Positions 55,209 to 63,871 of a stretch of DNA of 64,000 nt are shown here, one piece after another; positions within the stretch are counted from its first letter, which is position 1, and every line of letters starts with the position of its first letter. Under the pieces are notes generated by a model. The model ran no database searches. It was not told where the DNA came from and saw only the letters and a list, made by a program, of their open reading frames with translations. Source of the DNA: Betaproteobacteria bacterium. Lineage in GTDB: Bacteria > Pseudomonadota > Gammaproteobacteria > Burkholderiales > Rhodocyclaceae. Made by a program: the position numbers and the translations under genes. The DNA lies in NCBI GenBank assembly GCA_016234745.1, contig JACRAR010000066.1, forward strand, positions 1 to 64,000, given 5' to 3'.

Positions 55209-56315
55209 TTTCTTGAATCGATCGACCGCCTCAAGCAAGGCCTTACGCAAATCCCCGGTCGGCTTCCCGGCTGCGCGGGCGCGGGCGATCCGCTCCAGAA
55301 TTTCCGTGACACCCCCGGTCGCGGGCGTGGCTTCCTCACTGACCTTGGGATAAACCAGTTCGGCACGCTCTTCCTGAGGTGACTTGCGGGTTTCCGCGCG
55401 CCGGGCGGTTATCACGAGCGCCTGCGGCTTGCCGCGCCGCAGCGGCTTGCCCGGATTTACTCTGCCGATCACCAGTTTCTGACTGTCTTTCTTAAAGCGC
55501 TCGACCGCAGCGAACAAGTCCTTGCGCAAAGCTTCCACAGGCTGCCCGGCGGCTTGTGTCAAGCGTATCCGGCGCATGATTTCCTCGATCTCCGAAGGCG
55601 CCGGCGCAGAGCGCACGCGGGCGCCAAAACTTTCCGGCGCAGCCTGGACAGCCTTGGCGAACTGGGCTGCCGTGGACACCATCTGGGCGATCTTGAAATG
55701 CTCATGACGCATCGCCCAGGTCAGTGCGGAATCGCCGCTGTCATTAGTCGCCCGGGGATCGGCACCCGCCGCAAGCAGCAGGCGCGCGAGTTCCTCGCGT
55801 CCTTCCCGCGCCGTCATCATCAGCGCCGTTGAGCCGTTCGGAGCGCGCGCATTGACCTGGGCGCCCCGCTCCAGCAGCAGTTCGACGATGTCCTTGCGAT
55901 CGGCGAATGCGGCATAGTGCAAGGCATTCCATTTTCCCGGTCGATCGACGCTCGCGCCATGCGCCAGCAGCCATTCGACCGCCTCGAGATGGCCTTTCCA
56001 GGCGGCCAGTTGCAATGCCTGCTCGTCATAGCGATTGTCCATATCGAGATGTGCGCCATGCTTGAGGAAAAGTTCCATCATGGCGACATTGCCCTCCCAG
56101 GCCGCGATCATCAGGCCGCTGCCGACGCGATCGCCCTGAAAATCCGGATCCAGGCCCTCCTCCAGCCACTGCTGAACCGTTTCGATGCGCCCAGCTTCGA
56201 CGGCTGTCGCGAAGAGCGCCGGGTCGGGTCGGGCCGCTAGCGCGGCGCTCGAAAACAAACCGACAATCGCCGCCAGAATCATGCTGCCCAGCCAGCCACT
56301 ACTTTCGATTCGCAC
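55194..56315 (-). CDS. Exported ankyrin-repeat protein
   Basis: 373 residues from a GTG at 56315, which has a GGGGGGA ribosome site; a TTG seven codons earlier is less likely. A signal peptide ends near ALAAR. Four to five ankyrin repeats span about residues 30-190, for example AWEGNVAMMELFLKHGAHLD, YAAFADRKDIVELLLERGAQ and MTAREGREELARLLLAAGAD. The C-terminal half carries two related charged repeats (GQPVEALRKDLFAAVERFKK and GKPTGDLRKALLEAVDRFKK). Probably a periplasmic interaction protein. It is convergent to rnfB. Confidence 0.85.
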   Translation of the reverse strand: MRIESSGWLGSMILAAIVGLFSSAALAARPDPALFATAVEAGRIETVQQWLEEGLDPDFQGDRVGSGLMIAAWEGNVAMMELFLKHGAHLDMDNRYDEQALQLAAWKGHLEAVEWLLAHGASVDRPGKWNALHYAAFADRKDIVELLLERGAQVNARAPNGSTALMMTAREGREELARLLLAAGADPRATNDSGDSALTWAMRHEHFKIAQMVSTAAQFAKAVQAAPESFGARVRSAPAPSEIEEIMRRIRLTQAAGQPVEALRKDLFAAVERFKKDSQKLVIGRVNPGKPLRRGKPQALVITARRAETRKSPQEERAELVYPKVSEEATPATGGVTEILERIARARAAGKPTGDLRKALLEAVDRFKKEPAP

Positions 56316-56430
56316 TGCAATTTCCCCCCGGCGCAATCAGGCAATCTCGATCACAATCCCGCTTGAAGCCAAGCTTAGCTTATTCTATCGTCAGCGTTCA
56401 TTCACTTTATCCGCTCCGGTTTTCTTTCCC

Positions 56431-56973
56431 ATGCCGGCATACTTTCAGCAGCGCCGTCTCTATCTCTCCCTGGCAGCCTCGCTGCTGTTTCATGCGGCAC
56501 TGCTTGGCAGCGGCGATCTGGCGCTCTTGTTTGCACCGCAGTGGGTCAAGGCGGTACCGGCTGTGTTGCAAGTCCCTGTGTTGCAGGCCTATTTACTGCC
56601 AATTCCGAACACGGCAGAACTGCTCAAGAACACCTTGAGCGAAGAAAAGGCGGAAGTCCTGGCATTGTCTCCTCGACCTGCCGCCCGGCCAGCCGGGACG
56701 ATGCCGCAGGCACCACGGGAGGAATCGGCCGAGCGCAAGCTGGCGGAACATCTCTTCTATCCGCCGGAAGCCATCGCCAGCGGACTGCAAGGCGAAGTGC
56801 GGCTATTGTTGCTGCTTGATGCGGAGGGTGGGGTGATTGACGCGCAGATCGCCAGCAGCAGCGGTCATGACCTGCTCGATCAGGCAGCGATCGCTGCAGC
56901 TCACGCCATGCGCCGCCTGCCGGACACGGGTGTGCGCGAACTGATCCTGCCCGTGGTCTTCAAGCTGCAGTAG
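56431..56973 (+). CDS. TonB-family energy transducer-like protein
   Basis: 180 residues from the ATG at 56431. A membrane anchor (RLYLSLAASLLFHAALLG) is followed by a Pro/Ala-rich span and a TonB C-terminal domain (AEHLFYPPEAIASGLQGEVR, LLLLDAEGGVIDAQIASSSG). The periplasmic spacer is short compared with E. coli TonB (239 aa), and no exbB/exbD is adjacent. It may serve a specific transporter or be an envelope protein with a TonB-like fold. Confidence 0.78.
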   Translation: MPAYFQQRRLYLSLAASLLFHAALLGSGDLALLFAPQWVKAVPAVLQVPVLQAYLLPIPNTAELLKNTLSEEKAEVLALSPRPAARPAGTMPQAPREESAERKLAEHLFYPPEAIASGLQGEVRLLLLLDAEGGVIDAQIASSSGHDLLDQAAIAAAHAMRRLPDTGVRELILPVVFKLQ

Positions 56974-57000
56974 CCCCGCGCATCGCAGTAAGATAGCGAC

Positions 57001-58479
57001 ATGGCAATCAGCTTCCTTTCAGCATGGCGAATTTTGTTGTCGCTGACGGCATGCATCACGCTCGCTCCAGCCCTGGCGCAGCCGGTTGAGCGCTTGCCCA
57101 GCACAGTTGCGCGGGCGCTGCAGACAGCCGGAATTCCCAAGCAAAATGTCGCCGTAATTGTGCAGGATGTAACCGACGGAGCGCCATCAAAACCGCACGT
57201 CCGGGTCAATCCCACGCAAGCGTTCAATCCTGCTTCGTTGATGAAATTATTGACGACTTATGCCGCACTGGAACTGCTCGGCCCGGGTTACACCTGGAAA
57301 ACCGAGGCCTGGATTCACGGCAAGGTGTCGGGAGGCGTCCTGCAAGGCGATCTGGTGCTCAAGGGCAGCGGCGATCCCAAGCTGACCTTCGAGCAATTCT
57401 GGCTGCTGCTGCGGCAATTGCGCGCCAGGGGGCTGCGTGAGATTCACGGTGACCTGGTGCTGGATCGCAGCCGCTTCGACAACGCATCGATCAACGCTTC
57501 AAGCGCGGAGATTTTCGATGACCAGCCGCTGCGCCCCTATAACGTCACGCCGGATGCCCTGCTGCTCAATTTCAAGACGCTGCGTCTGCAACTGATGCCG
57601 AATCCGGACAACCAGACCCTGGTCGTATTGGGCGAACCTCAACTCGTCAATCTGGACATCATCAACCTCATCAGACCAGGCACCCTCAATCAAGACTGCG
57701 GCAACTGGAAAGATGCCCTGCATGCTGAACTTTCATCGGGCAATCAACGCACGCAACTGCTCCTCAGCGGCGTTTATCCTCCGTCCTGCGGAGAAAAAAT
57801 CTGGCATCTCGGCGTCCTGTCGCATCCCCAATATGTGGAAGGTGTGTTCCGCCAATTGTGGCAGGATCTGGGCGGCACCTTGACCGGCAGCTTGCGCGAG
57901 GCAACCCTGCCGGCCGGTGCGCAGTTGCTTGCGAGCAGCGTATCGCCGCCGCTCTCCGAGGTACTGCGCGACATCAACAAATTCAGCAACAACGTGATGG
58001 CGCGGCAGCTGTTCCTGACCATCGGCGCCGAATATCCAGCCATTGCGGGTCGCAATGAAGGCGGCGCCAAGGTGATTCGCACCTGGTTGCAGGAAAAACA
58101 ATTGGACTTCCCCGAGATGGTGCTGGAGAACGGCTCGGGTCTGTCACGCCACGAACGACTCTCCGCCGACAGTTTGACGCGACTGCTGCTGGCGGCCTGG
58201 CAAAGCCCGCTGATGCCCGAATTTCTGGCATCGCTGCCGCTCAGCGCGATCGACGGCACCATGAAGCATCGCCTCAACCTGCAAGCCCTTGCCGGGCAGG
58301 CCCACGTCAAGACGGGTTCGCTGGAAGGGGTCAAGACCATTGCGGGCTATGTGCACGACCAAAGCGGCCGCTGGCATATCGTCGTGTTTCTGGTCAACCA
58401 CGCCAATGCCGCAGCAGCACAGCCTGCGCAGGACGCCTTGTTGCGTTGGGTATACAACCGGGGCGCTCGCGGCGGCTGA
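57001..58479 (+). CDS. dacB: D-alanyl-D-alanine carboxypeptidase/endopeptidase (PBP4)
   Basis: 492 residues. A signal peptide (WRILLSLTACITLAPALAQP) exports it to the periplasm. The three active-site motifs are present: FNPASLMKLLTTYAALELLG (SxxK near 79), NKFSNNVMARQ (SxN near 328) and VKTGSLEGVKTIAG (KTG near 436). It trims and cleaves peptidoglycan cross-links. It lies 27 bp after the TonB-like gene. Confidence 0.95.
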   Translation: MAISFLSAWRILLSLTACITLAPALAQPVERLPSTVARALQTAGIPKQNVAVIVQDVTDGAPSKPHVRVNPTQAFNPASLMKLLTTYAALELLGPGYTWKTEAWIHGKVSGGVLQGDLVLKGSGDPKLTFEQFWLLLRQLRARGLREIHGDLVLDRSRFDNASINASSAEIFDDQPLRPYNVTPDALLLNFKTLRLQLMPNPDNQTLVVLGEPQLVNLDIINLIRPGTLNQDCGNWKDALHAELSSGNQRTQLLLSGVYPPSCGEKIWHLGVLSHPQYVEGVFRQLWQDLGGTLTGSLREATLPAGAQLLASSVSPPLSEVLRDINKFSNNVMARQLFLTIGAEYPAIAGRNEGGAKVIRTWLQEKQLDFPEMVLENGSGLSRHERLSADSLTRLLLAAWQSPLMPEFLASLPLSAIDGTMKHRLNLQALAGQAHVKTGSLEGVKTIAGYVHDQSGRWHIVVFLVNHANAAAAQPAQDALLRWVYNRGARGG

Positions 58480-58662
58480 TTTGCTTTTCCGGGATCCGCC
58501 AATTCCGGGTAACTACTTGCCAATTAAAGCAGTGCAGCTATTCGAGCCCAGCAAAGATTGATAGTTCTAGGATAAATCTTGCATTAATAGGATAGCTGCG
58601 TAAAACCGCAGGTTGTAGTATTCGCACTGTAGCCTGTCGCGAACTTCAACCAAGGAGCGAAA
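58480..58662. promoter_or_regulatory. Intergenic region upstream of the molybdoenzyme operon
   Basis: 183 bases without a gene. An imperfect inverted repeat, GCAAAGATT at 58551-58559 and AAATCTTGC at 58574-58582, surrounds GATAGTTCTAGGATA and could bind a regulator of the downstream operon. The region is AT-richer than its surroundings, as promoters here tend to be. No clear FNR or sigma-54 site was seen. Confidence 0.3.
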
Positions 58663-61266
58663 ATGGATCTATCCACGCAACCTGTGCAGAATTCGATGAA
58701 ACCCGGCAAATGGGTGAATTCGACATGCAAGATGTGTCTTCATTCTTGTGTGACGCGCATCCACATCACCGATGACGGTGTCGTCAACAAAGTCGAAGGC
58801 CACCCCACCGCCCCGAGCAATAATGGTCGCCTGTGCCCGAAAGGCAACGCGGCAATCCTGAGGCATTACGATCCCACGCGTTTCAAGACGCCGCTGCGGC
58901 GCACCAACCCGGAGAAAGGGCCGGGGGTCGATCCGAAATGGGAGCCGATCAGCTGGAACGAGGCCCTGGACATTGTCGGCCGCGAACTCAAGCGCACCAT
59001 GGATGAAGACCGGCGCAAGCTGCTGCCGGCGATCAACGATTTCCAGAAGCTGTTTCTTTGGGCCTGGCCGGCCGCATATGGCAATGCCAATTATTTCTCC
59101 TCGGTCGGCAATTTCTGCGGCGGCGGCTATCACCCGATGAACGGCTTCGTGCATTCCGCCTTCGCCGCGGCCAACGACGTCAATTACTGCAACTACTGGA
59201 TCAACAACGGCGGCGGCGACGGCTTCTCGTCGCATCTGCACACTGCGGCCCAAGCCAACCACGTTGCGAAAGCCCGCGTCGAGCGCAACATGCGCGTGGT
59301 GGTAATCGAGCCGCGCCTGTCCATCGGCGGCGCCAAGGCCAACGAGTGGGTGCCGATCCGCCCCGCCACCGACCGGCAGTTCGCGCTCGGACTGTGCCAT
59401 GTGCTGGTGTATGAGAAGCTGTATGACGTCAAGTTTTTGAAGAAGGACACCAACGCGCCTTACCTGGTCGGTCCCGACGGCTATTTCGTGCGCAATGCCG
59501 AAGGCAAGATCTACGTCTGGGATGCCGGGGACGGCCAGGCGAAACTATGGGACGATCCGAGCATCAAGGATTTCGCGCTCGAAGGCACCTATCAGGTGGA
59601 AGGCAAGGAGTGCAAGCCGAGCTTCCAGAAGTTCAAGGACATTCTGCGCGATTGCACGCCAGAACAGATGTCCGAGATCACCACCGTGCCTGCCGAGAAC
59701 ATCCGGCGCATCGCCCGCGAATTCGCCAAGGCGGCGCAAATCGGCTCCTTCATCGAGATCGAGGGTCGCCTGCTGCCCTTGCGGCCGGCGGGCTACAACT
59801 TCTATCGCGGCGCCCAGGGACACAAGTACAGCGCCATGACCAACCAGTCCTTCAAACTGGTCAATTTCCTGATCGGCGCCATCGACACCCCCGGCGGCCA
59901 TGTCGGCGCCACGCTCGATGACCAGATGCAGGAAATTCGCGGCGGCTGCGGCATGATCAATGCCGGCGAGAACGGCATGATGAAAACCGCACCGCATCAG
60001 TTGCACCCCGAAGTGCCGTTTTCCTATCCGCCCAACGAGACTCACCTGATGGGCTATTTTCCGATCGGCGTAGACCCGGGGCACCTGACCCAGATGACGC
60101 TGGAGAATCCGGAAAAGTTCGGCCTCAACTACAAGCCCGACACGATGCTGATGTGCCATTCCAATCCGGTCTGGAACCTTTCCGGCAAGCGCGAGAAATG
60201 GTTCGAGATGATGCGCGGCATGCGTTTCATCGTTGCCATCGACATCCTGCCGAACGAATCCAACGAATGGGCCGACATCATCCTGCCCGCGCACGATCTG
60301 CTCGAATCCTGGAACTTGACCATGATCGAGCCGCCGCACCACGAAGGCATGTGCCTGCGCCAGCCGGCCACGGAGCCGCTCTACGACACCAAGAGCGAAG
60401 AAGAAATTTTCAATGAAATATCCGAACGTCTCGGCATCCTCGAAATCTGGAACACCATCCAGAACTTCGTCAATGGTTTCCATCAGAAGCCGGAACTGTT
60501 GCTCGATCCGAAGACCAAGTACGGCGACAAGGAAATCGCCGAGCGCAAGGGCAAGCTGTGGAACGGCCAGGACCTGAACTGGTACATCGAACACGGTCAC
60601 GCCGTGACGCCGCGCAAACCAGAGAAGTGGTACCGGCCCTGGGAAGGCATGCGCCTGCATTTCTACATCGAGGATATTCTGCGGGCACGCGACGATCTGA
60701 AAAAGAAGATGGAAGATGCCAATGTCGCCATCCGCCACGAATGGGAATGGTACGACTATCAGCCATTGCCGACACCGAAGCTCGACCCGGTGCATGAAGA
60801 ACCGCAAGAGTTCGACATGTATGCAATCACCTTCAAGGACATCCAGATCAACTTCGGCGAAAGCATCGGCAATCCCTGGATCAACGACATCGTTTTCAAG
60901 GATCCGGTGCACACCACGGTGCTGCTGAATACCGCGACGGCCAAAGCCAAGGGACTCGCCAACGGCGACATCGTCCGGATCGAATCGCCCTACGGCAGTA
61001 TCGTCGCCCGGGTCTCGGCTTCCCAGGGAGTCCATCCGGAAACGGTCTGCGTCTCCAACGCGCTGTCGCGCATCGCCACCCAGAACAGCGCAGTGCGTCT
61101 GGGCGGCGGCAATTTCAACGAGCTCCTGCCGGCCAACCTGAAGAACACCGATGCCTGCAGCGGCCAGCCAGAAACGGTGGCCAAAGTGAAATTGACCAAA
61201 CTCACGGTGATGCCGGCCGAATTCATGGCCAGCAACTCCGCTTACGCGCATGGAAGGGGACACTGA
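58663..61266 (+). CDS. padB: Molybdopterin oxidoreductase catalytic subunit, phenylacetyl-CoA:acceptor oxidoreductase-like (PadB)
   Basis: 867 residues. The N-terminal [4Fe-4S] motif is TCKMCLHSCV (Cys22, 25, 29) with the fourth Cys at 58 in RLCPKGNAAILRHYDP. Cys152 in GNFCGGGYHP is the probable Mo ligand. The C-terminal part is the molybdopterin-dinucleotide-binding domain (KGLANGDIVRIESPYGSIVA). No Tat signal precedes it, so the active site faces the cytoplasm, unlike polysulfide, thiosulfate or tetrathionate reductases. With the next two genes this fits PadBCD, which oxidises phenylacetyl-CoA to phenylglyoxylate. That name is inferred from topology, subunit sizes and the aromatic-acid context; another cytoplasmic acceptor reductase is possible. 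Confidence 0.6.
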   Translation: MDLSTQPVQNSMKPGKWVNSTCKMCLHSCVTRIHITDDGVVNKVEGHPTAPSNNGRLCPKGNAAILRHYDPTRFKTPLRRTNPEKGPGVDPKWEPISWNEALDIVGRELKRTMDEDRRKLLPAINDFQKLFLWAWPAAYGNANYFSSVGNFCGGGYHPMNGFVHSAFAAANDVNYCNYWINNGGGDGFSSHLHTAAQANHVAKARVERNMRVVVIEPRLSIGGAKANEWVPIRPATDRQFALGLCHVLVYEKLYDVKFLKKDTNAPYLVGPDGYFVRNAEGKIYVWDAGDGQAKLWDDPSIKDFALEGTYQVEGKECKPSFQKFKDILRDCTPEQMSEITTVPAENIRRIAREFAKAAQIGSFIEIEGRLLPLRPAGYNFYRGAQGHKYSAMTNQSFKLVNFLIGAIDTPGGHVGATLDDQMQEIRGGCGMINAGENGMMKTAPHQLHPEVPFSYPPNETHLMGYFPIGVDPGHLTQMTLENPEKFGLNYKPDTMLMCHSNPVWNLSGKREKWFEMMRGMRFIVAIDILPNESNEWADIILPAHDLLESWNLTMIEPPHHEGMCLRQPATEPLYDTKSEEEIFNEISERLGILEIWNTIQNFVNGFHQKPELLLDPKTKYGDKEIAERKGKLWNGQDLNWYIEHGHAVTPRKPEKWYRPWEGMRLHFYIEDILRARDDLKKKMEDANVAIRHEWEWYDYQPLPTPKLDPVHEEPQEFDMYAITFKDIQINFGESIGNPWINDIVFKDPVHTTVLLNTATAKAKGLANGDIVRIESPYGSIVARVSASQGVHPETVCVSNALSRIATQNSAVRLGGGNFNELLPANLKNTDACSGQPETVAKVKLTKLTVMPAEFMASNSAYAHGRGH

Positions 61267-61880
61267 TGGCTAAATGGGGCATGGTTTTCGATCTGCGCCG
61301 CTGCATAGGCTGCAATGCCTGCGCGGTCGCCTGCAAGCAGGAGAACACTTTGCCGAACGGCATGTTCTTCACCAAGACGCTCTCCGAGGAAGTCGGTGTC
61401 TTTCCCAATGTCACGCGCATCTACATTCCGACGATTTGCAATCATTGCGAGGATGCGCCCTGCGAACGGGTTTGCCCGACCGGCGCGACCTACACGCGGG
61501 CAGACGGCATCGTGCTGGTCGATCACGACCTGTGCATCGGTTGCGGCACCTGCGTGGTCGCCTGTCCGTACGATCAGCGCACCCGCATAGAATCGGAAAT
61601 GCTCGAGCAGGGACTGTTCAACAACGGCGAACTGACGCCTTTCGAAAAGCAGGGCAATGTGCGTTTCACGGCGGGTACGGTGCAGAAATGCACGTTCTGC
61701 CACGAGCGCGTGGATGCCGGCCTTGATCCCGCCTGCGTCGCCACCTGCCCAACCGAGGCGCGCATCTTTGGCGACCTGGACGATGCCAACAGCAAGGTGC
61801 GCAGACTGATCCAGGAGCATCGCGGCCGTCAGCCGTTGCCGGAGAAAAACACCAATCCGCGAGTGTTCTATATCGACTGA
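61266..61880 (+). CDS. padC: Four-cluster iron-sulfur subunit of the molybdoenzyme (PadC-like)
   Basis: 204 residues, starting inside the previous stop (TGATG). Sixteen cysteines form four ferredoxin motifs: CIGCNACAVACKQ, CNHCEDAPCERVCP, CIGCGTCVVACP and CTFCHERVDAGLDPACVATC. This is the DmsB/PsrB/NrfC-type electron-transfer subunit. It has no export signal, consistent with a cytoplasmic complex; it would pass electrons from the Mo subunit to the NrfD-type membrane subunit. Confidence 0.68.
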   Translation: MAKWGMVFDLRRCIGCNACAVACKQENTLPNGMFFTKTLSEEVGVFPNVTRIYIPTICNHCEDAPCERVCPTGATYTRADGIVLVDHDLCIGCGTCVVACPYDQRTRIESEMLEQGLFNNGELTPFEKQGNVRFTAGTVQKCTFCHERVDAGLDPACVATCPTEARIFGDLDDANSKVRRLIQEHRGRQPLPEKNTNPRVFYID

Positions 61881-61942
61881 TGCCTGCCGCCCCGCGTCAC
61901 TTGGGGCGGCATCTTTTCGCAGCGCGCAAGGAGGATACACAG

Positions 61943-62845
61943 ATGCATTCCAGGCACTTCATGAACGAAGAGGAAGATTTCAAGGTTGGCCCGCGCAGCC
62001 AGAAGGCGTGGGGCGTGCATATAGCCACCGCGTTCTTCTTTGGCGAGGCCGGAGCAGGCCTGTATTTTGTTTCGCAATTCTTCGATTTCACCATCGGCAT
62101 GAGCATCGCACTATTGATGGTGCTGATCGGCAAGGGCGGCGGCCACCTGGTCCATCTCGGTCAGCCCATGCGCGGTTGGCGCGCCCTGGCCAAGGTCGGC
62201 ACTTCCTGGATCAGCCGGGGACTGCTGGCCATCGCCGTATTTGTCTTCACCGGGGCACTGCATGTGCTGAATCTCAACACCGCGTTCATGCCACAGGCGC
62301 TGTCGGCTTTGGTGAGTCTTGTCGCAGTGGCTGCCTGCCTGGTCATCATGGTCTATCAGGGTTTCGCGATGTCCCATTCTTCCGCGATCACCTTGTGGAG
62401 CACCGGCCTGATGCCGGTCGCCAGTCTCACCTACGGCCTGCTGAACGGCGTGCTGCTAACCCTGGTGCTGGGTTTCAACACCCCGCTGCTCAATGATCAT
62501 CCGGAAATCTTCCAACTCCTGCAGGCCGCGGCAATCGCCCTCATGCTCTATGGCCTGGTCATGGTATTGAGCCTGTTGCACGGCGCCAAGTACGGCTCCG
62601 AAGGCGGGCAAAAATCCGTCGAACTACTCGTGCGCGGAGCTTTTGCCGGCTGGTTCGTCCCGGTCGTGATCCTGCTCGGCTTTGTCGTTTCGGCTTTGTT
62701 CATGAGCTTCGCGCCGCGCAACCTGTTCTCGATGATCGCCGTGGCCGGCACCGAACTGACCGGATACTATGCATTTCGGGTATTGATGTTCAAGGTCGGC
62801 ACTTACGACCCGGTGATGAGCTTCGCTCACCATTTCAGGCGTTAA
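61943..62845 (+). CDS. padD: NrfD/PsrC-type membrane anchor (PadD-like)
   Basis: 300 residues from the ATG at 61943, with a GGAGGA ribosome site. About eight or nine hydrophobic helices follow a short N-terminal tail; the first starts AWGVHIATAFFFGEAGAGLY. The GGHLVHLGQPMRGWRAL segment is typical of NrfD/PsrC quinone-binding subunits. It anchors the Mo and Fe-S subunits and passes electrons to quinone. Confidence 0.68.
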   Translation: MHSRHFMNEEEDFKVGPRSQKAWGVHIATAFFFGEAGAGLYFVSQFFDFTIGMSIALLMVLIGKGGGHLVHLGQPMRGWRALAKVGTSWISRGLLAIAVFVFTGALHVLNLNTAFMPQALSALVSLVAVAACLVIMVYQGFAMSHSSAITLWSTGLMPVASLTYGLLNGVLLTLVLGFNTPLLNDHPEIFQLLQAAAIALMLYGLVMVLSLLHGAKYGSEGGQKSVELLVRGAFAGWFVPVVILLGFVVSALFMSFAPRNLFSMIAVAGTELTGYYAFRVLMFKVGTYDPVMSFAHHFRR

Positions 62846-62862
62846 CAGTCCAAGAGCAGCCG

Positions 62863-63816
62863 GTGCACAAATTCTTGCGCGACTTTTCCGGGCAGAACGG
62901 CACAAAAGCCGTATCTGCCCGCCGCTTTTCAGCAGACCGCAGCAATCCCGATCTGGCGAATTGCTGGGTCGTGCAGGAGGATGCCCTGAACATCGAGGTC
63001 GCGGATGTCGGCGCTTACACGCTGATGTGGACGCCCACCGAAGATGCCGTGGCAAGCGGTTTCGTGGCGGGTGAAGGCGTACTCGGAACCGAGCATGTTC
63101 CAGAACGCCTGGCATTGGCCGCGGGTTTTGCTTTCAGCGAAGGCATCATCGGTGGTCTGCAGGACATCGCCAGCATGGAAGTCTGCCCCGAGCGACCTGA
63201 TATCGTGCGCATGCGCCTGGTCGATCCGACCAAAGCGAAAGTCCGGCGCAGCAACGTACTCATGACCAGTTCCTGCGGCGTTTGCGGGGGCCGCGACGTG
63301 CTGGAAGGGGAGATGGTCGGTTTTCCTGAAATTTCCACCACCCTGCGCATGTCGGTAGACGATTTTTTGCCGTTGATGGAAGCCATGCGGCAACGGCAGG
63401 CGGTTTTCAGCACAACCGGCGGCGCCCACGCCGCAATGATCTTTTCCGCGGATCGACAGATTCTGGCAATCGCCGAAGACCTCGGCCGGCACAATGCGCT
63501 CGACAAGGCCATCGGTTTATGCCTGCTGCGACAACAGCCGATCGCCGGATGCGGTGCAATGCTTTCCAGCCGGCTGAGTTTCGAGATGATCGCCAAGTCC
63601 GCACGTGCGGGCCTGGAAATGGTAGCCGCCGTGTCTGCGCCCTCCTCGCTTGCGATCGCCACGGCCGAGCGCCTGGGCATCACCCTGTGCGGCTTTGTGC
63701 GCGGAGAATGCGCCACGGTCTATACTCATCCTGAGCGAATTCGCGAACTGCAAAAAACCCCCGAATCGACGCAGCAGCCGGCCGCCGCAACGCGCGCCGG
63801 CGCCGGCTTGCCCTGA
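62863..63816 (+). CDS. fdhD: FdhD-like sulfurtransferase
   Basis: 317 residues from a GTG at 62863, 17 bp after the anchor gene; a later start is possible. FdhD transfers sulfur to the molybdenum cofactor. The essential CxxC is in TSSCGVCGGRDVLEG near residue 136, and the core matches (AFSEGIIGGLQDIASMEVCP; EDLGRHNALDKAIGLCLLRQ; ILSSRLSFEM-like end). The segment before the core (VADVGAYTLMWTPTEDAVAS) lacks the usual EEPL motif. It presumably serves the molybdoenzyme encoded just upstream. Confidence 0.85.
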   Translation: MHKFLRDFSGQNGTKAVSARRFSADRSNPDLANCWVVQEDALNIEVADVGAYTLMWTPTEDAVASGFVAGEGVLGTEHVPERLALAAGFAFSEGIIGGLQDIASMEVCPERPDIVRMRLVDPTKAKVRRSNVLMTSSCGVCGGRDVLEGEMVGFPEISTTLRMSVDDFLPLMEAMRQRQAVFSTTGGAHAAMIFSADRQILAIAEDLGRHNALDKAIGLCLLRQQPIAGCGAMLSSRLSFEMIAKSARAGLEMVAAVSAPSSLAIATAERLGITLCGFVRGECATVYTHPERIRELQKTPESTQQPAAATRAGAGLP

Positions 63817-63871
63817 GGCATGCCGCAAACACCGAATGACTACAACATTCTGAGCTAAGGAGAATACCGCG

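Noticed and set aside
58663-61266. Polysulfide, thiosulfate or arsenate reductase catalytic subunit
   Set aside because: Those are exported by Tat; no twin-arginine signal is present here. Not excluded by direct alignment.
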